Origin: DAOTUB01 sp034437455
GTDB taxonomy: Bacteria; Chloroflexota; Anaerolineae; B4-G1
Length of the DNA stretch: 22,349 bases
Reading direction: 5' to 3'
Assembly: GCA_034437455.1 (NCBI GenBank)
Contig: DAOTUB010000306.1
Coordinates: 1-22,349, forward strand
The notes beneath the pieces were generated by a model that was given only the letters and a program-made list of their open reading frames with translations, made no database searches and was not told the DNA's origin. Below, piece after piece: positions 7,303 to 15,526 of the stretch; position 1 is the stretch's first letter, and each line of letters opens with the position of its first letter. A program made the translations under genes and the position numbers.

Positions 7303-10300
7303 ATGACACCTAATCACATTGTCCGTTACATCGCACTGCAGCGCCATCAACGACGCCGCACTCGCGAGCGCACCGGCTCACACCAGGTGCTACGCATCAT
7401 CGGCATGGTGCTTCTCGCTATGTTGCTCGTGGTCATGGCCGTTTTCGTCAGCGGCGTGAGCAGCGTCGTCGGCGCCTATTCGTATTTCACCCGCGACCTA
7501 CCCGAGCCTGGAGAGATCGAGGCCGCCGAACAGAATTTTGAAACGACCAAGATCTATGACCGCACCGGAAAAATCTTGCTCTACGAGGTGATCGATCCCA
7601 CCGGCGGCGACCGCACCTGGGTCACGCTGGATCAGATCCCCCAAGATCTCATCTGCGCCACCATCGCCATCGAGGATCGCAACTATTGGGAGAATCCCGG
7701 CGTCAACCTGCGGGGCATCGCCCGCGCCTTGTGGGCCGACATCCGGGGTCAGCAAATTCAAGGTGGATCTTCGATCACCCAACAGTTGATCAAGAACATC
7801 GTCATCGAAGAAGAACGACGCTACATCAGCGCCGAAGGCCCCGAGTGGGCGGACTATGAACGCAAGATCACCGAGATATTGCTCGCCTACCGCATCTCGC
7901 AAAAGTACAGCAAAGAGAAAATCTTGGAGTGGTATCTAAACACAAACTTTTACGGTAACCTGGCCTACGGCATCGAAGCGGCAGCCCGGGTCTATTTTGC
8001 CAAAAGCGTCGGCGATCTGACGCTCTCCGAATCTGCCACGCTGGCCGCCATCCCCCAGTTCCCGAGCATGAACCCCTTTGACAACCCCGATATCGCCCGC
8101 CAACGCCAGAACTTGGTGCTTAACGACATGGTCAGCCAGGGCTGCATCGAAAACGAAGAGGCAGTCGCCGCCAAAGACGAACCCTGGGACCTGGCTGCCT
8201 TCTTTGAACGCTTTGACATCAAGGCTCCTCACTTTTCCGTCTATGTGCGCAAGCAACTGGAGAGTATGCCCGAAATTGGCCCCGAAGCCGTCTACCGTGA
8301 GGGGTTAAAGGTCTATACCACCATCGACCTGGATCTGCAAGAACAAGCCCAGTGTGTAGCCCGCACTCAAATCCGCCGCCTCTCTGGCGAGGACGAGGCG
8401 ACGGCCATCCAGGAGGCGATTGACAACGGCTGCGAGGCGGCGCAGTTCCTGCCGCCGCTCCGCGCCTACGACGTCGGGGTCGATCACGACGTCAGCAATG
8501 CGTCTGTCGTCGTCATCCGCCCCCCCACCGGCGAGATCCTGGCGATGGTCGGCAGCCTGGATTATTGGGACGAGTCAATTGACGGCCAATTCAACGTCGC
8601 GGTGGATGGCACCGGACGACAGCCGGGATCCTCGTTCAAACCCTTTACCTACGTCACGCTGCTCTCTCAGGGCTACAACGCCGCTCATATGTTCCTCGAC
8701 GTGCGCAGCGCCTTCCGGCAATCGACCGGCGCTCCCTACGTGCCCGAGAACTATGACCGGAAGTATCATGGCCCCCAGCGCATGCGGCTGGCGCTGGCCC
8801 GCTCCTACAACATCCCCGCCGTCGCCGCGCTGGATCTGGCGGGCGTGGACAACGTGATCCGTACCGCCCACAGCATGGGGATCAACACGCTCGACCGGGG
8901 ACTGGATTACTATGGCCTCAGCCTGACGTTGGGCGGCGGCGAGGTGCACCCGCTCGATATGGTCTATGCCTTTACTGTCTTTGCCAACGGCGGCCGGATG
9001 TACGGCGAACTCGTTCCCGAAGGTCAACGGCGCGCCGGCTATCGCGAACTCGACCCGGTCGCCATTCTGCGCGTCGAGGGTCGCGACGGCGACGTGATCT
9101 ACGAATACAAGCAACCCGAAAGCCGCGACGTGCTCCCGGCTCAATTGGCGTACCTCATGACCAGTATCCTCTCTGACCGACGGTCACGCTGGGCGGCGAT
9201 GGGATACCCCAACGCACTGGAGCTGGCCGACGAACGGCCCGCGGCAGCCAAGACCGGCACGACCAACAATTACAAGGACGCCTGGACTATTGGCTTTACG
9301 CCCCAGGTGGCCGCCGGCGTTTGGTTGGGCAACACCGACAACAGCGATATGAAGAACCTCAACGGCCTGCGCGGCGCGGCGCCCGTATGGCACGCGGTGA
9401 TGGAGTACGCGCTACAGGGCGAGAAAATCATCCCCTTCACTCGACCCGACGGACTGGTCGAGCGGGCTGTCTGCGCCGTCTCTGGCAAACGGCCCACCGA
9501 ACACTGCCCCACCGTCATCGAGCTGTTCATCCCCGGCACCGAACCGACCGAACAGTGTGACATCCACCAGACCTTTCTCGTCAACCGCGAGACCGGGAAG
9601 CTGTGCACCGTCCACACCCCGCCCGAGTTGTGCGAGGAGCGCGTCTACGAGGTCTATCCGCCCGAGGCTGCCGACTGGCTCGCCAGCCTGGACGAGGAGA
9701 GACGACCCACCACGCCGCCCACCGAGTACGACACGATCTACGGCCCCTCGCGCAGCGACGCCGAGGTCGCCATCATCTCCCCCGCGCCCTATGCGTACAT
9801 TCAGGGAACCGTCCCCATCACCGGCAACGCCAAGGGCGGCGACTTTAATTATTATCGGGTGGTGTTCGGCGAGGGGTTGAACCCCGCCGAGTGGGTCCAG
9901 ATCGGCGCCGAGCACGGCGACCAGGTCGATCACAACGTGATCGAGTACTGGGATACCAACGGGTTGGACGGCCTCTACAGCCTGCGCCTCAGCGTCGTCG
10001 ATCACTCGCAGGCGTTGCGAGAGGCGACGATCCAGGTGACGGTCGACAACATCTCCCCCACACTCGACCTGACCTACCCGGAGGAGGGGGCCGAATACGA
10101 GCTGGGGTACGACGAATGGGCGAACGTCAACGCCGAGGTGCAGGATTATTCCATCGCGCAGGTCGAGTTCTACGAATACGTGGGGGCCAAAAACGCGGCG
10201 CCCGCAGGATTGGAGCCATTCGCCGTGCGCACCGTCGCCCCCTTCAACGTCAACTGGACGATCCAGGAAATAGGCGTGCATACCTTCTACGTCATCGCGG

Positions 10301-10374
10301 TGGACGCGGCGGGGAACAAGACCAGGAGTGATCCGGTGAGCATCCGGGTCGTGCCCCGTGAGGAAGAAGAGTAA
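7303..10374 (+). CDS. Class A penicillin-binding protein (bifunctional transglycosylase/transpeptidase)
   Basis: A 1023-residue PBP1A-type enzyme that polymerises and crosslinks peptidoglycan on the outer face of the membrane. A basic cytoplasmic N-terminus is followed by one membrane anchor at about residues 29-60. The GT51 glycosyltransferase domain has catalytic Glu124 in AIEDRNYWENPGVN and the QGGSSITQQLIKN motif. The transpeptidase domain has SSFK with Ser443 and Lys446, SYN at 501-503, and KTGTTNNYKDAW from Lys650. The C-terminus adds a segment with five cysteines (VCAVSGKRPTEHC, QCDIH, KLC, ELC) and then about 200 residues that look like two Ig-like modules (SPAPYAYIQGTVPITG; VTVDNISPTLDLTYP). 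An earlier in-frame start at 7183 exists, but ATG 7303 has AAGGAG just upstream and gives the expected N-terminus. Six bases separate it from the next gene. Confidence 0.95.
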   Translation: MTPNHIVRYIALQRHQRRRTRERTGSHQVLRIIGMVLLAMLLVVMAVFVSGVSSVVGAYSYFTRDLPEPGEIEAAEQNFETTKIYDRTGKILLYEVIDPTGGDRTWVTLDQIPQDLICATIAIEDRNYWENPGVNLRGIARALWADIRGQQIQGGSSITQQLIKNIVIEEERRYISAEGPEWADYERKITEILLAYRISQKYSKEKILEWYLNTNFYGNLAYGIEAAARVYFAKSVGDLTLSESATLAAIPQFPSMNPFDNPDIARQRQNLVLNDMVSQGCIENEEAVAAKDEPWDLAAFFERFDIKAPHFSVYVRKQLESMPEIGPEAVYREGLKVYTTIDLDLQEQAQCVARTQIRRLSGEDEATAIQEAIDNGCEAAQFLPPLRAYDVGVDHDVSNASVVVIRPPTGEILAMVGSLDYWDESIDGQFNVAVDGTGRQPGSSFKPFTYVTLLSQGYNAAHMFLDVRSAFRQSTGAPYVPENYDRKYHGPQRMRLALARSYNIPAVAALDLAGVDNVIRTAHSMGINTLDRGLDYYGLSLTLGGGEVHPLDMVYAFTVFANGGRMYGELVPEGQRRAGYRELDPVAILRVEGRDGDVIYEYKQPESRDVLPAQLAYLMTSILSDRRSRWAAMGYPNALELADERPAAAKTGTTNNYKDAWTIGFTPQVAAGVWLGNTDNSDMKNLNGLRGAAPVWHAVMEYALQGEKIIPFTRPDGLVERAVCAVSGKRPTEHCPTVIELFIPGTEPTEQCDIHQTFLVNRETGKLCTVHTPPELCEERVYEVYPPEAADWLASLDEERRPTTPPTEYDTIYGPSRSDAEVAIISPAPYAYIQGTVPITGNAKGGDFNYYRVVFGEGLNPAEWVQIGAEHGDQVDHNVIEYWDTNGLDGLYSLRLSVVDHSQALREATIQVTVDNISPTLDLTYPEEGAEYELGYDEWANVNAEVQDYSIAQVEFYEYVGAKNAAPAGLEPFAVRTVAPFNVNWTIQEIGVHTFYVIAVDAAGNKTRSDPVSIRVVPREEEE

Positions 10375-10380
10375 ACCAGG

Positions 10381-10836
10381 ATGCCAGCGGGCAAGTTCGA
10401 GCCACAACTGTCCGGCGAGATCCAGGCGAACCTGGAGCGTTTTGGACTCGATGACAAGCCCGTGCTGATCAGTGGTCGGGCACTCGAGTATTACGGCATC
10501 AGACAACCCGACGAACGATACGACGCCGATGACGATTTCATCGTCTCTCAAAGGGACTATAAGCGATTGAAAGGCGCATACCCCAACAATCTCCGGGACA
10601 TTTATGGGGATCTGGGCGTCACCGTGGGAAAGTGGGAGTTCTGGACCAGATTTTGCGCGTTCTCGTACGACGAGCTGGCTTGTGACGCCGAGGATGCAGG
10701 GGCGTACTATGTGGTCAGTGTGCCCAAGATGTTGATGCTAAAGGTTCTGGTCATGCACCAGGCACCGCGCCGGTATGCCGACGTGGTGCTGATCAAGGAA
10801 TGGATACTGCGCAACAAATATCCACAAGACTACTGA
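10381..10836 (+). CDS. Small nucleotidyltransferase-like protein (tentative), function unknown
   Basis: A 151-residue soluble protein that I do not recognise with certainty. The middle (VLISGRALEYYGIRQ, then RYDADDDFIVSQRDYKRL) resembles the start of nucleotidyltransferase-fold proteins, where a Gly-Ser or Gly-Gly pair is followed by an acidic DxD stretch. The later VPKMLMLKVLVMHQAPRRYADVVLIKEWIL resembles the helix and basic/acidic residues found in such minimal or AbiEii-like NTases. The canonical GS-x10-DxD pattern is not exact, so activity is uncertain. The gene begins six bases after the PBP stop codon, within the purine-rich end of that gene, so it is probably cotranscribed and translationally coupled. 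No partner toxin or antitoxin gene is beside it. Confidence 0.6.
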   Translation: MPAGKFEPQLSGEIQANLERFGLDDKPVLISGRALEYYGIRQPDERYDADDDFIVSQRDYKRLKGAYPNNLRDIYGDLGVTVGKWEFWTRFCAFSYDELACDAEDAGAYYVVSVPKMLMLKVLVMHQAPRRYADVVLIKEWILRNKYPQDY

Positions 10837-10839
10837 GAC

Positions 10840-10880
10840 GGGCATCTATGGCAAAGGAAACGTCCATGCCCCTACGGGGC
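10840..10880. repeat. Short inverted repeats after the NTase-like gene
   Basis: GGGCAT (10840-10845) is matched by ATGCCC (10866-10871). Overlapping this, GCCCC (10868-10872) and GGGGC (10876-10880) form a tight 5-bp hairpin with loop TAC. No U-tract follows. It may be a remnant of a dispersed repeat. Confidence 0.45.
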
Positions 10881-10897
10881 ACCACGAAGGACGAAAA

Positions 10898-10966
10898 TGT
10901 AGGGCGGTTTTGCTAACCGCCATAGGGTCGGATAACGTGCAACCTCCGGTTGCCTGCCGACCTACA
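10898..10966. repeat. Cloverleaf-like palindromic repeat element (69 bp)
   Basis: The ends are inverted (TGTAGG at 10898-10903 and CCTACA at 10961-10966). Inside are three nested or adjacent stems: GGCGGTT/AACCGCC (10903-10909/10915-10921), GGTCGG/CCGACC (10926-10931/10957-10962), and GCAACC/GGTTGC (10939-10944/10948-10953). It ends 25 bases before the start codon of the S9 peptidase. The structure suggests a small non-coding mobile repeat; whether it moves cannot be told from one copy. Confidence 0.65.
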
Positions 10967-10990
10967 GAGTTATTTTCGGAGGAGGGAGTC

Positions 10991-13024
10991 ATGTCAACGC
11001 AAGAAAAAAGCCTCATCACCACAGAGGATCTGTACCATTTTCAGTTGATCACCGACTGCCAGATCTCACCGGACGGCCAACACGTCGTCTTTTGCGTCCA
11101 GCGAGTGGACAAAGAGGAGAAAGAGAAATACTCCAACCTGTGGATCGTCCCCACGGAGGAGGAAGAACCCCGCCAGTTCACCTACGGCGATCAGGTGGAC
11201 AGCCAGCCAAAATGGTCGCCCGACGGTCGCGAGATCGCCTTCGTCTCCAATCGCGGTGACGAGGCTCAGCCACAGATTCACATCATCCCCTTTCACGGCG
11301 GAGAGGCGCGCCCGCTCACCGATCTGAAAGGCGAGTTCGGCCCGTTCGAATGGTCGCCCGACGGCAAGCAGTTCGTCTGCCAGTTTCGCAAGAAGGATCA
11401 GGAGGCGATCGAGCGGGAGAAGGATGAGAAAAAGAAAAAGTTGGGCATCGTCTCGCGCCACATCACGCGCGTCTTTTACAAGCTGGACGGAAGCGGGTTT
11501 TTGCCCCAAGAACGCTGGCATATCTGGACGATCGACACTCAGACGGGCGAAGGAAAGCAACTGACCGACAGCGACGTCTTTGATGAATTGGAGCCAAACT
11601 GGTCGCCGGATGGAACGGGCCCTGCCCGGATCGTCTTTTGCTCCAACCACGCGGACGATCCCGACCTCGAACCGGACGCCGTGGATCTGTTCGTCATCCC
11701 GGCGGAGGGCGGAGAACTGCGCCAGGTCGAGACGCCCTTTGGCCCGAAGGAAAAGCCTGTTTTCTCACCGGGCGGAAAATGGCTGGCCTACATTGGGCGC
11801 GAGGGTCGAGGGCAATGGTGGAAAAATATGAGCCTGTGGGTCGTCCCGGTGGACGGCGGCGGCGAGGCGAAAAACCTGACGGAAACGTTCGATTTCGACG
11901 TGTCGAGCGTGACGGGCAACGATCTTCCAGGCAGCCTGCCGATGACGCCACCCACCTGGTCGAAGGATGGAAGCCGGCTCTATTTCCAGATGTCACGGCA
12001 CGGGAGCACCTTGCTCCAATCGGTGGCGCTGAACGAGCCAGAAAGCAGCCTGCAAACGGTGATCGGCGGCACGGGCGCTGTGGGACCGTTCAGTTTCGAC
12101 GAGGAGCATGACAAGCTTGCCTATCTCCACGCCAATATGACCGACCTGGGACAGGTTTGGGTACACAACCTGTCCACCGGGCAGTCGCACAAACTGACGC
12201 GCGTCAACGAGGATTTGTTGCAGGAGCGAGACCTGGGCGAGATCGAGGAGGTCTGGTTCAAAGGCGCCGACGATAACGACTTGCAGGGGTGGATCCTCAA
12301 ACCGCCTGGTTTCGACGCAGCGAAGAAATATCCCTCGATCCTGGAGATTCACGGCGGCCCCCGGATGCAGTACGGCTACTTTTTCATGCACGAGTTCTAT
12401 TTTCTGGCCGCGCAGGGGTACGTCGTCTATTTCTGCAACCCACGCGGCGGGCAGGGATACGGCGAGGAGCACGCCAAATCGATCTGGAACAACTGGGGCA
12501 CGGCGGATTACGCCGATCTGATGGTCTGGGCCGATCTGGTCGAGCAAAAGCCGTACATCGACCCCGCGAGGATGGGCGTCACCGGCGGCAGCTATGGCGG
12601 TTATATGACCAACTGGATCATCGGGCACACGGACCGGTTCAAAGCGGCAGTCACGCAACGGAGCGTCAGCAATATGATCAGCATGTACGGCTCCAGCGAC
12701 ATGAACTGGGTCTTTCAACACGAGTTTGGCGACGAGCCTCCCTGGGAGAATTTCGAAAACTACTGGCGGCAGTCCCCGATGAAGCACATCGGCAACGTCA
12801 AGACCCCCACCCTCGTCATCCACAGCGAAAATGATATGCGGTGCGACATGGAGCAGGACGAGCAGGTCTTTGTGGCGCTGAAAAAGTTGGGAGTGGAGGC
12901 GGAGATGGTCCGCTTCCCCGACGAGCCGCACGGCCTCTCGCGCGGCGGGCGCACGGACCGGCGGGTTGAGCGGTTGGGGCATATTCTGCGTTGGTTTGAT
13001 CGGTATTTGAAGGAAAACGAATAG
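10991..13024 (+). CDS. S9 family peptidase (acylaminoacyl-peptidase/prolyl oligopeptidase type)
   Basis: A 677-residue protein with the two-domain S9 layout. Residues about 20-420 are a beta-propeller built from PD40/WD40-like blades, with repeated WSPDG motifs (PKWSPDGREIAFVSN, FEWSPDGKQFVCQF, PNWSPDG). The C-terminal alpha/beta hydrolase domain has the nucleophile Ser534 in TGGSYGGYMTNW, Asp615 in HSENDMRC and His647 in DEPHGLSRGG. Family members cleave short peptides or remove acylated N-terminal residues, usually in the cytoplasm, and no signal peptide is seen here. An in-frame ATG at 10910 lies inside the palindromic repeat. ATG 10991 is preferred because GGAGGAGGGAG directly precedes it. 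No clear terminator follows; a palindromic repeat begins 50 bases downstream. Confidence 0.95.
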   Translation: MSTQEKSLITTEDLYHFQLITDCQISPDGQHVVFCVQRVDKEEKEKYSNLWIVPTEEEEPRQFTYGDQVDSQPKWSPDGREIAFVSNRGDEAQPQIHIIPFHGGEARPLTDLKGEFGPFEWSPDGKQFVCQFRKKDQEAIEREKDEKKKKLGIVSRHITRVFYKLDGSGFLPQERWHIWTIDTQTGEGKQLTDSDVFDELEPNWSPDGTGPARIVFCSNHADDPDLEPDAVDLFVIPAEGGELRQVETPFGPKEKPVFSPGGKWLAYIGREGRGQWWKNMSLWVVPVDGGGEAKNLTETFDFDVSSVTGNDLPGSLPMTPPTWSKDGSRLYFQMSRHGSTLLQSVALNEPESSLQTVIGGTGAVGPFSFDEEHDKLAYLHANMTDLGQVWVHNLSTGQSHKLTRVNEDLLQERDLGEIEEVWFKGADDNDLQGWILKPPGFDAAKKYPSILEIHGGPRMQYGYFFMHEFYFLAAQGYVVYFCNPRGGQGYGEEHAKSIWNNWGTADYADLMVWADLVEQKPYIDPARMGVTGGSYGGYMTNWIIGHTDRFKAAVTQRSVSNMISMYGSSDMNWVFQHEFGDEPPWENFENYWRQSPMKHIGNVKTPTLVIHSENDMRCDMEQDEQVFVALKKLGVEAEMVRFPDEPHGLSRGGRTDRRVERLGHILRWFDRYLKENE

Positions 13025-13074
13025 TTCCCCTCAACTACCTGTGATTGGTACTACAAACGAGATCTTGCCGTTTC

Positions 13075-13155
13075 CGTCATTCCGAGTGGAATCGAGGAAT
13101 CTCTACGTTCGGCAGCAAGAGATTCCTCGACTCCCTGCGGTCGCTCGGAATGACG
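13075..13155. repeat. GTCATTCCGAG-type palindromic repeat, copy 1
   Basis: The outer arms CGTCATTCCGAG (13075-13086) and CTCGGAATGACG (13144-13155) are perfect complements of 12 bp. The inner arms GAGGAATCTC (13094-13103) and GAGATTCCTC (13119-13128) are perfect 10-bp complements that differ from the outer pair. The element fills most of the gap between the S9 peptidase and the response-regulator pseudogene. A diverged relative is at 21108-21197. Confidence 0.85.
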
Positions 13156-13196
13156 CGTGTCTCAAAGTCTCGTAGTATTAGCATTGGCGACAGAGT

Positions 13197-13724
13197 ATGC
13201 AGAAAGGCACAAGACGAGTTAGTGATGGCGGTATCCTGTTTGTGGTAAGCGACCGCAATACTGCTGAAGAGTTTCGCGCCCATTTTGAATCTCGCTATCA
13301 CTACAAGAGCGAGGAAGCGTTTTACGAGATCCTCGTCGAAACGCACGGCGACGCAGCACTTGAGATTTGCTCCAAAGAATTTCTGCTGATGGCAGTACTC
13401 GATGTTGACTTGCCCGACATAAACGGATATGAGCTAGCCAAAAGAATGCGCAAGCAGCTAGACCGTTCACTTCCTTTTGTCTTCCTGGCGGGAAGTGATC
13501 GACGTGCTGATGATACAAATTTTTCAGAATTCAAGCGAGAGTATCATGTGACAAAACCCTTTACAATGGAAGAGGTGGAGCAAGGCATTCGAACGACAAG
13601 AACACGTGTGCACATTCAGTACTGGAGAAATCCTTGGACACGGCTCCTTTCTGGGCAAGCGATTGAGAATGAATGCCAAACTCTCTTAAATCGGCGGAAT
13701 TGGGTCTTGCTGTGCACTAGCTAG
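13197..13724 (+). CDS. Response regulator receiver domain, 5' part of a frameshifted receiver-GGDEF-like gene
   Basis: A 175-residue open frame. Residues about 12-130 form a receiver domain: ILFVVSD, the phosphoacceptor region VLDVDLPDINGYELAKRMR, and the conserved lysine in YHVTKPFTMEEVE. After it comes RNPWTRLLSGQAIENECQTLLNRRNWVLL. This is the recognisable start of a GGDEF-like output domain (intact relatives read NPxTGLPSG), already changed at normally conserved positions. The frame stops at a TAG right where that domain should continue, and the rest of the domain is in another frame (13721-14119). The region is visibly more AT-rich than its neighbours. There is no histidine kinase nearby. 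The ATG at 13197 has no clear ribosome site, so the start is uncertain. Confidence 0.7.
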   Translation: MQKGTRRVSDGGILFVVSDRNTAEEFRAHFESRYHYKSEEAFYEILVETHGDAALEICSKEFLLMAVLDVDLPDINGYELAKRMRKQLDRSLPFVFLAGSDRRADDTNFSEFKREYHVTKPFTMEEVEQGIRTTRTRVHIQYWRNPWTRLLSGQAIENECQTLLNRRNWVLLCTS

Positions 13725-14119
13725 ACAATATAGGTGTACTGAAAGAGGCTTTGCTAGATTCACTGGGGTGGGAAGGTCTCGATATCGGCACTAACATAAT
13801 ACGCGCTGTGGCTGACCTGATCGAAGAAACGATTGAAGAACACGGTACTTGTAACGATTTTATCGGCCACATTGCTGAAGATAATTTTGTGGTGGTGACT
13901 CAACCAGAGAACTCGGAGATGATAGCTCAACAACTTTGCACGCGCTTTGCGAGGGACATTCCCAAACTGCGTCCACCAGAAGTCAAAGAGGTTCCTCCTC
14001 TTGCGCTCTCTGTTTTTGTGCTTGACGGAACTATGGAGTCTTTTGCTAATATCAAGGAAATCACCAACTGGATCAAAAAGGCTGTATCGAAAAAAGAAAC
14101 ACCTTTCACCAGTCAGTAG
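13721..14119 (+). pseudogene. 3' part of the frameshifted receiver-GGDEF-like gene
   Basis: Reading in the -1 frame from base 13721 continues the protein without a gap: LDNIGVLKEALLDSLGWEGLD, then NIIRAVADLIEETIEEH, then DFIGHIAEDNFVVVT, as in the second half of degenerate GGDEF domains. The active-site motif itself is AEDNF instead of GGDEF/GGDDF, so diguanylate cyclase activity is not expected even if the frame were restored. Adding one C in AGCTAGAC (AGC-CTA-GAC) would restore one continuous gene from 13197 to 14119. An isolated ATG at 13751 could start a 122-residue remnant, but it has no ribosome site. The end converges on thyX with seven bases between the stop codons. Confidence 0.72.
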
Positions 14120-14126
14120 CAAACAG

Positions 14127-14765
14127 CTACTCTATTTCCTCAAAGAAAGCCGGATACCTGCCCCTCAACTCCTCCCGCAAATCCCCAAATACGTTCGGGG
14201 TCAGCGGATAAACAAGCTCAAGCATCCGCACGCAAACGTCCCGAATCTCCCACTGCGCCTCGCGAGAGATGCGGAGCCGGAACACGTGCAGCAACTCGCG
14301 AAAGTTCATCGTGACGATGATGCGGGTGGCGGCGGCGTTCGGCAGCACGAACCGGGCGTCCTCCTTGCGCACGCCCAGCTCCCGCAGCGACTGATAAGCG
14401 GCCCGCGCCTCGCCAGCGAATTGATCCCAGATCTCCCTCGCCTCGGGGTTCTCCGCGATAGCGGAAGGAAGCGCCCATTCCGGGTCGGACATATTGACGT
14501 ACCGCTGGCTCTCCTGGCTGTAGCTGGCCAGCCGGTGCCTGACGAGCTGGTGCGAGCAGGCCCGCGAAATCCCGCTGATCTCGAACGTCGCGTGGGCGTG
14601 CTCAATGATCGACTCGTGCCCCTCGCGCATGCGCGCCCGCAGGAACTTGCCCGGATCGCCTCGCTTCTCGCTCCGATAACAGATCCGTCCCGCGTGCTCC
14701 AGCAATTCTTCCGGCGTACCCTCTCCTCGCAAGTAGCGAGTAACGGCGATCAACTCAACTCGCAT
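14127..14765 (-). CDS. thyX: FAD-dependent thymidylate synthase
   Basis: A 212-residue ThyX protein. It makes dTMP from dUMP using methylene-tetrahydrofolate, FAD and NADPH. The defining motif RHRxxSxxxxSxR is present as RHRLASYSQESQR (residues 76-88). Other conserved parts are EHAHATFEISGISRACSHQL before it and AAATRIIVTMNFRELLHVFRLR with the substrate-binding residues after it. The length is within the usual range for the shorter ThyX proteins. I chose the ATG at 14765, which has AGGAG ten bases upstream; a GTG 18 bases earlier is also in frame but would overlap that ribosome site. It follows the GNAT-like gene by 38 bases on the same strand. No thyA is seen in the window. Confidence 0.96.
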   Translation of the reverse strand: MRVELIAVTRYLRGEGTPEELLEHAGRICYRSEKRGDPGKFLRARMREGHESIIEHAHATFEISGISRACSHQLVRHRLASYSQESQRYVNMSDPEWALPSAIAENPEAREIWDQFAGEARAAYQSLRELGVRKEDARFVLPNAAATRIIVTMNFRELLHVFRLRISREAQWEIRDVCVRMLELVYPLTPNVFGDLREELRGRYPAFFEEIE

Positions 14766-14803
14766 CTTTTTCGATCTCCTCACTCTTCAAAAATCCGGTC
14801 TCT

Positions 14804-15526
14804 TTAACCGAGACAGCAAACGCCCTCACCGGCGAACTCGCGAGCGCCGGTATCCGCGTATCCAATCTCCTCGGCCAGCGCGATGGCCGGCTCGTCCTCC
14901 TCGCCGACGATGTAGAGCGGACGCCTGCCAGACTGAACCACCCAGCGCGTGCAGGCCCCCACCACCGACTGGCCCCATCCACGCCCTTGAGCCGCCGATG
15001 TGGTGCGCACATAGACCGCGGCAAAGTGGGGCGAGAGCCAGCTAGTCCCCGCCTCGGCTGCGATCTCCCCCTGCGAGCGAATGAGGAACCGTGGGCGATC
15101 GTCCAGCCCTCGCTCCGCCACGACCAGCACGTTGATGGGAGAATGGAAACGGAACAGTTCGAGATGATAAATGCGGTTGATCTGCGTCTGCTCCATCTGC
15201 ACCACCTCCGCGACGGCGCCTTGCAGGTCCGGCGTGGTGATCAGGTAGTAAGGGCGACCGGGGACGAGGGCCAGGTGCAAAAGCTCGACGGCGGCCACAG
15301 AGTTGGGCGTACGCAGCACGACCGTCGGCTGAAATAGATGTTGACCGGTCTGGCAGACGGCGATGAACCCATCCGCGTGACCGGCGGCATTCTCGTGGAC
15401 GTATAATTGAGTACGTCGAGGATCGTGGTAGAAGGCATAGTAGGCATACAGCGCGTCGGACGGCGCAGACATGTGCAACAAGGAACGCACTTTCAGACGC
15501 AATCGTTCCAACTCAGCCGCCATCAT
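14804..15526 (-). CDS. GNAT-like N-acetyltransferase domain protein
   Basis: A 240-residue cytoplasmic protein. The C-terminal 90 residues look like a GNAT acetyl-CoA-binding core: AAVYVRTTSAAQGRGWGQSVV contains QGRGWG, which fits the Q/R-x-x-G-x-G/A loop, followed by a helix and PLYIVGEEDEPAIALAEEIGY as the last strand and helix. The N-terminal 140 residues have no motif I recognise and may be a divergent GNAT half. The substrate is unknown. Two ATG codons lie at 15526 and 15523 directly after GGGAGGGG; the first was chosen. The start overlaps the end of the subtilase gene by 14 bases, so translation is probably coupled. Function beyond acyl transfer is not supported by the sequence. Confidence 0.75.
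   Translation of the reverse strand: MMAAELERLRLKVRSLLHMSAPSDALYAYYAFYHDPRRTQLYVHENAAGHADGFIAVCQTGQHLFQPTVVLRTPNSVAAVELLHLALVPGRPYYLITTPDLQGAVAEVVQMEQTQINRIYHLELFRFHSPINVLVVAERGLDDRPRFLIRSQGEIAAEAGTSWLSPHFAAVYVRTTSAAQGRGWGQSVVGACTRWVVQSGRRPLYIVGEEDEPAIALAEEIGYADTGAREFAGEGVCCLG

Noticed and set aside
9412..10551. 379-codon - strand open frame opposite the PBP C-terminus
   Set aside because: It covers the PBP tail and part of the next gene in antisense, with no domain or ribosome site.
11993..12982. 329-codon - strand open frame opposite the S9 peptidase
   Set aside because: The + strand encodes the intact catalytic triad here; the antisense frame shows no family features.
13075..13155. CRISPR-like or attachment-site reading of the nested palindrome
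   Set aside because: A single symmetrical unit without spacers, integrase or flanking duplications; best explained as a dispersed palindromic repeat.
13719..13726. Programmed -1 frameshift instead of a mutation in the response-regulator gene
   Set aside because: No heptameric slippery sequence is seen at AGCTAGAC, and the GGDEF motif is already degenerate, which favours decay.
14115..14131. AGTAGC/GCTACT hairpin joining the stop codons of the pseudogene and thyX
   Set aside because: A 6-bp stem without a convincing U-tract; may be chance.
14785..14814. GTCTC/GAGAC hairpin followed by a T-run on the - strand between the GNAT-like gene and thyX
   Set aside because: The stem is only 5 bp and lies over the GNAT stop codon; too weak to call a terminator.
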